This document shows positions 1 through 5,525 of a stretch of 6,528 nt of DNA, one piece after another. Origin of the DNA: Pseudomonadota bacterium (GTDB lineage: Bacteria > Pseudomonadota > Alphaproteobacteria > Reyranellales > Reyranellaceae). The notes under the pieces were generated by a model. That model made no database searches. It saw nothing but the letters and a program-made list of their open reading frames with translations, and was not told the DNA's origin. The stretch covers positions 1 to 6,528 of the forward strand of contig JAEWIV010000369.1 in the NCBI GenBank assembly GCA_023386865.1. Reading direction: 5' to 3'. How positions within the stretch are numbered: position 1 is the stretch's first letter; each line of letters begins with the position of its first letter. The position numbers and the translations under genes were made by a program.

Positions 1-1295
1 GTCTCAAGTGGCATGACGGCGCACCGGTGACCGCGGCCGATGCCGTCCCCTCGATCAAGCGCTGGACCGACAAGGATGCATTGGGCGGCCTGCTCGCCAA
101 GTCGACGCAGGAAATGAAGGCGGTCGACGACCGCACCTTCCAGATCGTACTGAAGGAGCCGTTCGGCATGATGCTGAAGGCGCTGGCCAAGTCCGCTTCG
201 GTGCCTTTGTTCGTCATGCCCAAGCGCATCGCCGAGACGCCGGTGTCGCAGCAGATCTCCGATACCACCGGATCGGGGCCCTTCATCTTCAAGAAGGACG
301 AGTGGAAGCCGGGCGAAAAGGTCGTCTATGTCCGCAATCCCGACTACAAGCCGCGCGCCGAGCCGCCGTCGGGCCTGGCCGGCGGCAAGGTCGCCAAGCT
401 CGATCGCATCGAATGGAGGTCGATCCCCGATCCGCAGACCGCGGTGAACGCGCTGCTGTCGGGCGAGGTCGACATGATCGAATCGGTGGCGCACGATCTC
501 TTGCCGGTGCTGGCGAAGGACAAGAGCGTCGAGATCAAGGTTCTCGACCCGTTGGGCTCGACCTACGTGCTGCGGTACAACTGGAAGCAGCCGCCGTTCA
601 ACGATGTCCGCTACCGCCGCGCCGCGACGCTGTCGCTCAACCAGAAGGACTTCCTGCAGGCGGTGATCGGCGATCCGCGCTACTACAAGGAATGCAAGGC
701 GATGTTCGGCTGCGGCACACCGCTCGAGAGCTCGGCCGGCATGCAGGGCCTGCTGGAATCGCGCTTCGATGAGTCGCGCAAGCTCCTGAAGGAGCTGGGC
801 TACGACGGCACGCCGATCGTCGTGCTGCAGGCCAGCGACAACCCCGTGCTGACCAACCTCGCGCCGGTCACCAAGACCCTGCTCGAGCGCGGCGGCTTCA
901 AGGTCGATGTCCAGTCGATGGACTGGCAGACGCTGGTGGCCCGGCGCGCCTAGAAGGACCCCGTCGCGCAGGGCGGCTGGAACATCGCCCAGACCGCTGC
1001 GGCGGCCGTGCTGCTGCTCGATCCGGTCAACAACCACTATGCCGAGGCGAGCGGCGATCGCGCCCAGTTCGGCTGGCCGCTCGACGAGGAGATCGAGAAG
1101 CTGCGGATCCAGTTCATCCGCGAGGGCGATCCCAAGAAGCAGCTCGAGATCGCCGAGAAGGTCCAGACGCGCATCCTGAGCGAAGGCGTCACCGTCCCGC
1201 TCGGCCAGTTCCAGCAACCGATGGCGCGGCGCACGACCGTGAGCGGTAACGTCGTCTCGCCGGTCACGGTGTTCTGGGACGTCGAAAAGAAGTGA
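1..1295 (+). pseudogene. Family 5 ABC transporter solute-binding protein, 5'-partial, interrupted by an in-frame TAG
   Basis: Reading from base 3, the frame opens on LKWHDGAPVTAAD, the hallmark segment found roughly 95-100 residues into SBP_bac_5 (DppA/OppA-like) proteins, so the signal peptide and N-terminus lie left of the window. These periplasmic lipid- or signal-anchored proteins capture peptides or similar solutes for an ABC permease. Family sequence runs for 316 codons (GSGPF, YVRNPDY, DPQTAVNALLSGEVDMIE, FNDVRYRRA, MDWQTLVARRA) and then meets TAG at 951-953. The same frame continues for 113 codons with the expected family C-terminus (QGGWN, FGWP, VPLGQF, VFWDVEKK) and ends at TGA 1293-1295. 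There is no frameshift, only the one nonsense codon, one base away from AAG, GAG or CAG. Termination there would remove the C-terminal strands that complete the fold, so the protein is probably non-functional. A sequencing error or stop readthrough is possible. The transported solute cannot be told from the sequence. Confidence 0.88.
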
Positions 1296-1298
1296 GGT

Positions 1299-1326
1299 TC
1301 CTCCCCGCGCGGGGCGGCGGGGAGGA
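1299..1326. terminator. GC-rich hairpin between convergent genes, possible bidirectional terminator
   Basis: TCCTCCCC at 1299-1306 pairs perfectly with GGGGAGGA at 1319-1326, giving an 8-bp stem around a 12-base loop. An alternative fold is the 12-base perfect palindrome CCCCGCGCGGGG at 1303-1314. It fills the 34-base gap between the stop codons of the solute-binding protein gene and the convergent pirin gene, where a terminator is expected. Neither strand shows a U-tract, so this is not a classical intrinsic terminator. It may instead stall polymerase or protect 3' ends. Confidence 0.4.
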
Positions 1327-1329
1327 GGA

Positions 1330-2211
1330 CTATTTGTCCGGCAGCGGGATGAATTCGTGGTCGCCCGGGACCTTGGCGAAGCGGCCGTCGCGCCAGTCCG
1401 ACTTGGCCTGCTCGATGCGCTCCTTGGACGACGACACGAAGTTCCACCAGACATGGCGCGGCCCGTCCATCGTGGCGCCACCCAGCAGCATCACCTTGGC
1501 GCCCTCGGGTCCGGCAATCGCGTCGACCGGCTGACCGGCATGAAAGGCCGCGAGGTCGCCGACGCCGAGCAGCCGATCGCCGATGGTCACGCCGCCTTCG
1601 GCGACGTAGGCCGCACGCTCGACATGCTCGGGGGAGATTGAAAGCTTGGCTGCGGCCGGCATCTCCACCGCGACATAGAAGATCGGCGAGAAGTGCGTGG
1701 TCGGCGCGGTGCGACCGCCGTAGGTGCCGACGATCAGCCGCAGCGCGCTGCCGCCCTCCTGCCACGTCGGCAGCCTGCCCTTCTCGATATGCTCGAAGGA
1801 CGGCGCCGTCTCCTCGTGGCTCTTGGGCAGGGCGACCCAGGTCTGGACGCCGTGCATGCGAAAGCCCGTGCGCTTCATCTCGGCCTCGGTGCGCTCCGAG
1901 TGGGCGATGCCGCTGCCGGCGGTCATCCAGTTCACGTCGCCGGGGCGGATCGCCTGGGCGTAGCCCAGGCTGTCGCGATGGAAGATGCCGCCGTCGAACA
2001 GGTAGGTGACGGTGGCGAGCCCGATATGCGGATGCGGCCGCACCTCCATGCCGTCGCCCCCCGGTGGCACGACCATCGGCCCGAAATGGTCGAAGAAGAT
2101 GAACGGGCCGACCATGCGCCGCTTGGCGCTGGGCAGGACCCGGCGTACCGGGAAGCCCGGTCCCAGCTCGTGGGCACGTCCCTGGATGAGAAGATCGATC
2201 GGATCGGCCAT
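1330..2211 (-). CDS. Pirin family protein (bicupin)
   Basis: This is a 293-residue protein of normal pirin length. The N-terminal cupin (about residues 20-125) carries the family metal-site pattern: His60 and His62 in RPHPHIG, then His104 and Glu106 in GSGIAHSER. These match the iron ligands of characterised pirins. The opening GPFIFFDHFGP and the PGDVNWMTAG strand are also typical, and the C-terminal pirin domain spans about residues 170-285. Some pirins (for example E. coli YhhW) show quercetin 2,3-dioxygenase activity, while others act as redox or metabolic regulators; the role here cannot be decided from sequence. No signal peptide is seen, so it should be cytoplasmic. The ATG is supported by AGGAG (complement of 2218-2222) six bases upstream and by the usual pirin N-terminus. 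It is divergent from the acyl-CoA synthetase gene and convergent with the interrupted binding-protein gene. Confidence 0.95.
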   Translation of the reverse strand: MADPIDLLIQGRAHELGPGFPVRRVLPSAKRRMVGPFIFFDHFGPMVVPPGGDGMEVRPHPHIGLATVTYLFDGGIFHRDSLGYAQAIRPGDVNWMTAGSGIAHSERTEAEMKRTGFRMHGVQTWVALPKSHEETAPSFEHIEKGRLPTWQEGGSALRLIVGTYGGRTAPTTHFSPIFYVAVEMPAAAKLSISPEHVERAAYVAEGGVTIGDRLLGVGDLAAFHAGQPVDAIAGPEGAKVMLLGGATMDGPRHVWWNFVSSSKERIEQAKSDWRDGRFAKVPGDHEFIPLPDK

Positions 2212-2249
2212 CTTGTTCTCCTACTCCGCCTGTGCTGCAACGGCGCGCC

Positions 2250-3719
2250 ATGAGCGATCGCGACCTCTCGCCGTTCTTCGCGCCCCGAAGCGTTGCCGTC
2301 GTCGGCGCCGGCGAGCGCGCCACGTCGTCGGGCGGCGCCATCATGCAGATGCTGCGTCAGGCGGGTTACGGCGGACGCGTGGTCCCGGTCAATCCCAGGG
2401 GCGGCTCGATCTTCGGTTACGATTCGGTGACCTCGATCAGCGCCATCGACCCGCCGGTCGATCTCGCCGTCATCGTCATCCGGCCGGACGCCATTCTCGA
2501 CGCTGTAGCGGAAGCGGCCGACCGGGGCATCCGGAACGTCCTGATCCTGCCCGGCGGCTTCGCCGAGGCCGGTCCGGTCGGCGTGCAGCGCAATGCCGAG
2601 CTCTTGAAGCTCGCGGCGGCGCGCGGCCTCACTGTCGCCGGCCCCAACTGCGCCGGGATCATCCATCTCGATCCCGCCTGGCGCTTCGCCGCCACCTTCC
2701 TGCGCGACCTGCCGCCCGGCGCCGCGGCGGGCGCGGGCAATGGCCTCGCCTTCATCTCCCAATCCGGCGCGCTCGCCGAGGAGGTCATCGACAAGGCCAA
2801 TGCCCGCGCCCTGCCGCTTACTTCGGTCGTGTCGGTCGGCAACGCCGTGCACCTCGGCGTCGAGGACTACCTCGCCTGGCTGGGCGAACGGCCGGAGATC
2901 GGCGCTGCCCTGCTCTATGTCGAATCGATCGAGGACCACGAACGCTTCCGCCGCGTGGCGCGGGCGGTAGCGGCGGTCAAGCCGGTGATCGCCCTGTTCG
3001 GCGGCCGCACGCAGGTCGGCGGGCAGGCGGCGTCGGCGCATACCGGCGCCGTCGCCAACGACGACGCCGCGATCGACGCCTTCTGTGCGTCCTGCGGCAT
3101 CGTGCGGGTCGAAAGCCTGCGACGCCTGTTGATCGCGGCCAAGGCGTTCGGCCGCTTCCCCCGCGGGCTGGGCGACCGGGCGCTGATCCTGTCCAATTCC
3201 GGCGGCCCGGGCGTGCTCGCGGCCGACCGCGCCTCGCTCGAAGGCCTCGAGCTCGGGGCCCTGCCGACCGCCTTCGCCGACGTCCTGCGCCAGCAGCTGC
3301 CGCCCGAAGCCTCGGTCGCCAATCCCATCGACCTGCTGGCCGACGCCCGCGAGGATCGCTTTGGCTTGGCGTTGGAGGCGGCCGTGACCCATGCCGCCTC
3401 GGCCTACGACATGATCATGATGATCCACGTCGTGCCCTTCATGGTCGACGCCGCGCCGGTGATCGACCGCTTGGCGAGCCTGGCGGCGGGCTGCCCGGTG
3501 CCGCTGCTGCACAGCATGATGGGGACCTTGCCCGGCAAGAGCGAATGGTTCGCCGCGATGGAGCGCGCCGGCGTGCCCATGTTCAACGACGTGGAAGAAA
3601 TGGCGGAAGCGGCCGGGCTGCTCGCCCGCTATCGCCGCGTCAGCCGGCGTGCAGGGGGTGACAACTTGTCCAACGTGCGATTCCGCGACCGGCGCGGCGG
3701 TAAGCACCACGCCATATGA
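2250..3719 (+). CDS. NDP-forming acyl-CoA synthetase, alpha-type (CoA-binding) subunit without ATP-grasp domain
   Basis: The 489-residue product has the domain order of the alpha half of ADP-forming acetyl/acyl-CoA synthetases. A Rossmann-type CoA-binding domain comes first (FAPRSVAVVGAG near residue 10, VPVNPRG, GPNCAG at 131-136). Next is a succinyl-CoA ligase-like flavodoxin domain (ISQSGAL at 169-175, VSVGN). The phosphohistidine motif SAHTGA follows with His264 as the likely phosphorylated residue, then a third domain with NSGGPGV at 316-322. The family couples thioester cleavage or formation to ADP/ATP through this histidine, but it needs an ATP-grasp beta domain, which is absent here and from both neighbours. 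ATG 2250 is preferred because family proteins begin SDRDLSPFFAPRSVAVVG; an in-frame GTG at 2232 would add six residues. Neither start has a clear ribosome site. The last 20 or so residues (after LARYRR) look like a basic, non-homologous tail. The acyl substrate is unknown. Confidence 0.9.
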   Translation: MSDRDLSPFFAPRSVAVVGAGERATSSGGAIMQMLRQAGYGGRVVPVNPRGGSIFGYDSVTSISAIDPPVDLAVIVIRPDAILDAVAEAADRGIRNVLILPGGFAEAGPVGVQRNAELLKLAAARGLTVAGPNCAGIIHLDPAWRFAATFLRDLPPGAAAGAGNGLAFISQSGALAEEVIDKANARALPLTSVVSVGNAVHLGVEDYLAWLGERPEIGAALLYVESIEDHERFRRVARAVAAVKPVIALFGGRTQVGGQAASAHTGAVANDDAAIDAFCASCGIVRVESLRRLLIAAKAFGRFPRGLGDRALILSNSGGPGVLAADRASLEGLELGALPTAFADVLRQQLPPEASVANPIDLLADAREDRFGLALEAAVTHAASAYDMIMMIHVVPFMVDAAPVIDRLASLAAGCPVPLLHSMMGTLPGKSEWFAAMERAGVPMFNDVEEMAEAAGLLARYRRVSRRAGGDNLSNVRFRDRRGGKHHAI

Positions 3720-3742
3720 CCTAACCGCCCATTTTCACGGGT

Positions 3743-3763
3743 GTTGCATTTTTGCAACTTTTT
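3743..3763 (+). terminator. Rho-independent-type terminator after the acyl-CoA synthetase gene
   Basis: GTTGCA at 3743-3748 and TGCAAC at 3753-3758 form a 6-bp stem with a TTTT loop, followed directly by TTTTT at 3759-3763. It begins 24 bases after the TGA of the synthetase gene, in a locally AT-rich stretch. The geometry is that of an intrinsic terminator, although the stem is short and has only three G-C pairs. Confidence 0.6.
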
Positions 3764-3821
3764 GTTGGACTTGTGGATTATCCGTGGCCACACTTGACCT
3801 TAGCAGGGCAAATGCGTGGGG

Positions 3822-3844
3822 CATCGACCGGGGGCGGGTCGATG
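3822..3844 (+). promoter_or_regulatory. Strong hairpin or dyad in the leader of the M23 peptidase gene
   Basis: CATCGACC (3822-3829) and GGTCGATG (3837-3844) are perfect inverted repeats of 8 bp around the 7-base loop GGGGGCG. The element lies 57 bases before the peptidase ATG and has no following U-tract, so it is not an intrinsic terminator. It could be an operator dyad or an mRNA leader stem; the sequence does not distinguish these. Confidence 0.35.
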
Positions 3845-3889
3845 AATTCGCTGTTGGCCACAGAGAAGTAAGTTTGAGTGCAATGGACC

Positions 3890-3894
3890 GGGAG
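3890..3894 (+). promoter_or_regulatory. Ribosome binding site that fixes the M23 peptidase start
   Basis: GGGAG lies seven bases before ATG 3902. The longer in-frame option, GTG 3878, lacks such a site and would put eight extra residues (with two Trp) before an otherwise normal signal peptide, so 3902 is the better start. Confidence 0.65.
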
Positions 3895-3901
3895 ATGGCC
3901 G

Positions 3902-5311
3902 ATGGCGTTCACGACGACGCGAAATCAACGCGCCCAGCGCTGGCGAATCGTCCCAAGCCTAATCGTAGCGACCTTTGCTTTTTCCGCCTGTCAGTTCCTG
4001 TCCGCCTCCGGGGCAATGGCCCAGATCAAGGCGCCCAATAAGAACCATCTCAAGGCCCCGTCCAAGGCGGCGGCCGCCCCCTCCGAAGACGTCCAGCCTT
4101 TCGCCATCAGTGCAAATGGCCAGGTCACCGACCAGCTTACGGCCCTGAACATCGACCCGGCCGACGCCCAGGCCGCCAACGAGGCAGTCAGCAAGGCCCT
4201 CGAGCAGCTCGACCGCAAGACCACCAATTCCGGCCGCGCCGTCCTGGAGCCCCAGGGCGCCGGCAAGCCCAAGCGGCTGGTCGCCCTGCAGCTCTATTCC
4301 GCCACCTCGCTGGCCATCGAGTTGCATCGCGGGACCGACGGCACCTACGGCTACAAGCTCGCTCCCAATGCCACCGCGAACGACGACGAGCGCGTGTCGA
4401 GCGTGCCGAGCACGACCCAGGCCGCCGGGGCTGGCGCCCGCTCGGTGGTCGCCGGTTCGGTCGCCCTGGTGAAGGTGAGCGCCACGTCCGGGCTGGCCAA
4501 CAGCCTCGCCTCGTCCGGCGCCAGCAGCGCCACGCTCAAGGAGTTGACCGAGGCCCTGGCCGGCTTCCAGGCCGGCGGCACGAAGGTCGAGGTCTGGAAG
4601 GGCCGTACCGTCGACGGCGCGCCGCGGCTGCTCGCCGCCGCCATCGGCGAAGGCTCGGCCAAGAAGTCGTTCTGGTGGTTCGCGCCCCCCAACGAGCCGG
4701 AAGGCTGGTTCGACGAGAACGGCCGCCGGCTCGGCAACACGGGTCTCGCCGAGCCCAGCGGCGGGGCGCGCATCTCCTCGCCGTTCGGCATTCGCCGCTA
4801 CTACGGCCGCTCGAGCGGCGGCGGCTTCCACAACGGCATCGATTTCGAGGGCAAGACCGGCATGCCGATCTACGCGGCGGCCGACGGCACGATCAATCAC
4901 CAGGGCTGGTACTTCAACTACGGCCGCACGGTGAAGATCAGCCACGCCGACAACTTCGAATCGCTCTATGCCCACATGTCGCGCTTCGCCGACGGCATGG
5001 GTCCGGGCAGCCGCGTCCGCAAAGGCGACCTGATCGGCTATGTCGGCTCGACCGGGCGCTCGACCGGCCCGCACCTGCACTTCTCCGTGATCGTGAACGG
5101 CCAGTTCGTCGATCCGCAGCCCTACATCGCCGGCAAGGGCATCAACAGCGTGCTCGGCGGCGAGAGCCTGGTGGCCTATCGGCAGTGGCAGCAGGAGATC
5201 CGCAAGGCCGCCGGGGCCAAGGACGACGGCAACAGCCGCTTCCGCGGCCTGCAGGGCGCCGAGCCGTGGAGCCACAATCCCTTCTCCTCGCGCAACGTTG
5301 ATCGCCTGTAA
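3902..5311 (+). CDS. Exported M23 family (LytM-type) peptidoglycan metallopeptidase
   Basis: The product has 469 residues. The N-terminus has a basic segment (RNQRAQRWR) and a hydrophobic core, with a likely signal peptidase I site after AMA at residue 40. FSAC at 27-30 could instead be a weak lipobox. Residues 41-285 form a poorly recognised region containing KKSFWWF and EGWFDENGRRLGN, resembling the strand that precedes the catalytic domain in ShyA/MepM-type endopeptidases. The LytM domain spans about residues 289-410: SPFGIRR, His310 and Asp314 (HNGID), His358 (YAHMS), and His391 and His393 (GPHLHF). By family alignment His310, Asp314 and His393 bind zinc, while His358 and His391 are catalytic, so the enzyme should be active. 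Family members cut peptide cross-links in the periplasm during wall growth or division. There is no LysM or SH3 domain. It appears to be monocistronic. Confidence 0.93.
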   Translation: MAFTTTRNQRAQRWRIVPSLIVATFAFSACQFLSASGAMAQIKAPNKNHLKAPSKAAAAPSEDVQPFAISANGQVTDQLTALNIDPADAQAANEAVSKALEQLDRKTTNSGRAVLEPQGAGKPKRLVALQLYSATSLAIELHRGTDGTYGYKLAPNATANDDERVSSVPSTTQAAGAGARSVVAGSVALVKVSATSGLANSLASSGASSATLKELTEALAGFQAGGTKVEVWKGRTVDGAPRLLAAAIGEGSAKKSFWWFAPPNEPEGWFDENGRRLGNTGLAEPSGGARISSPFGIRRYYGRSSGGGFHNGIDFEGKTGMPIYAAADGTINHQGWYFNYGRTVKISHADNFESLYAHMSRFADGMGPGSRVRKGDLIGYVGSTGRSTGPHLHFSVIVNGQFVDPQPYIAGKGINSVLGGESLVAYRQWQQEIRKAAGAKDDGNSRFRGLQGAEPWSHNPFSSRNVDRL

Positions 5312-5398
5312 TCTGGCGGCCGCAATTGGCCCCAGTTGAACCGTGTGCGCCGTTGCGCGTGTGGGTTTGATCGCCTGAAGCCCCGAGCCGGCTGGGAT

Positions 5399-5419
5399 CG
5401 GCCGAACGGAAGTCGGCCG
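5399..5419 (+). terminator. GC-rich hairpin downstream of the M23 gene, weak terminator candidate
   Basis: CGGCCGA (5399-5405) pairs with TCGGCCG (5413-5419) across a 7-base loop. No U-tract follows and it is 88 bases past the peptidase stop codon. It could help end that transcript or sit in the leader of the next one. Confidence 0.25.
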
Positions 5420-5426
5420 CTCGCGG

Positions 5427-5442
5427 TTCCATTTGAATGGAA
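5427..5442. promoter_or_regulatory. 7-2-7 inverted repeat upstream of aapJ, possible operator
   Basis: TTCCATT (5427-5433) and AATGGAA (5436-5442) are perfect inverted repeats separated by TG. The element is 83 bases before the aapJ-like ATG, a usual place for a promoter or operator. The two-base spacer is too small for an RNA loop without opening pairs, which favours a protein-binding dyad over a hairpin. The cognate regulator is unknown. Confidence 0.35.
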
Positions 5443-5525
5443 AACGCTCTAGGAATTGCGCCATCGTCGCCGGCGGCCGGCTGAGGACCGTCGACGACAG
5501 AGTCAAACACGAAGGGAAGGACGAA

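Larger units (their letters stand above)
3720..3901. other. Spacer between the synthetase and M23 peptidase genes: terminator, dyads, probable promoter region
   Basis: This is the least G+C-rich stretch of the window and holds no convincing gene. After the terminator-like hairpin come the palindrome GTGGCCAC (3784-3791), a CTTGACC at 3793-3799 that resembles an alphaproteobacterial -35 box but has no good -10 at 16-18 bases, and the strong hairpin at 3822-3844. TGGCCACA occurs twice (3785-3792 and 3855-3862). The promoter for the peptidase gene most likely lies here, but I cannot place it. A 130-codon frame crossing the spacer (3649-4041) has no recognisable protein features. Confidence 0.5.
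5312..5525. other. Spacer between the M23 peptidase and aapJ-like genes
   Basis: The 214 bases hold no gene I can support. Three structures are visible. TTGATCGCCTG at the end of the peptidase gene (5299-5309) recurs at 5367-5377. A GC hairpin lies at 5399-5419. A 7-2-7 inverted repeat lies at 5427-5442, just before a somewhat AT-richer run. The aapJ promoter should be in the right half, but no clear -35/-10 pair was found. Confidence 0.5.

Noticed and set aside
1008..1295. Independent small gene downstream of the TAG
   Set aside because: It is in the same frame as the upstream part and encodes only the C-terminal end of the same binding protein. No ribosome site precedes the GTG.
2006..3661. 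551-codon plus-strand frame
   Set aside because: It overlaps the synthetase in a different frame, is extremely Arg-rich and has no domain.
1932..3710. 592-codon open frame on the minus strand
   Set aside because: It lies antisense to the synthetase and part of the pirin gene, shows the His/Arg/Gly/Asp-rich composition of shadow frames in GC-rich DNA, and has no recognisable domain.
3794..3822. Sigma-70-type promoter starting at TTGACC
   Set aside because: The -35 box is good, but bases 16-18 downstream (around TGGGGC) do not resemble a -10 box, so it is mentioned only within the spacer entry.
3649..4041. 130-codon frame across the spacer before the peptidase gene, with several Cys residues
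   Set aside because: It overlaps the ends of both neighbouring genes, contains the terminator-like hairpin, and has no ribosome site or recognisable motif. The Cys pattern is not a clean metal-binding motif.
5314..5330. Sigma-54-like site (TGG...TTGG) after the peptidase gene
   Set aside because: The -24 and -12 elements are one base too far apart and the second reads GG instead of GC. It is about 200 bases from the aapJ start, so I do not support it.
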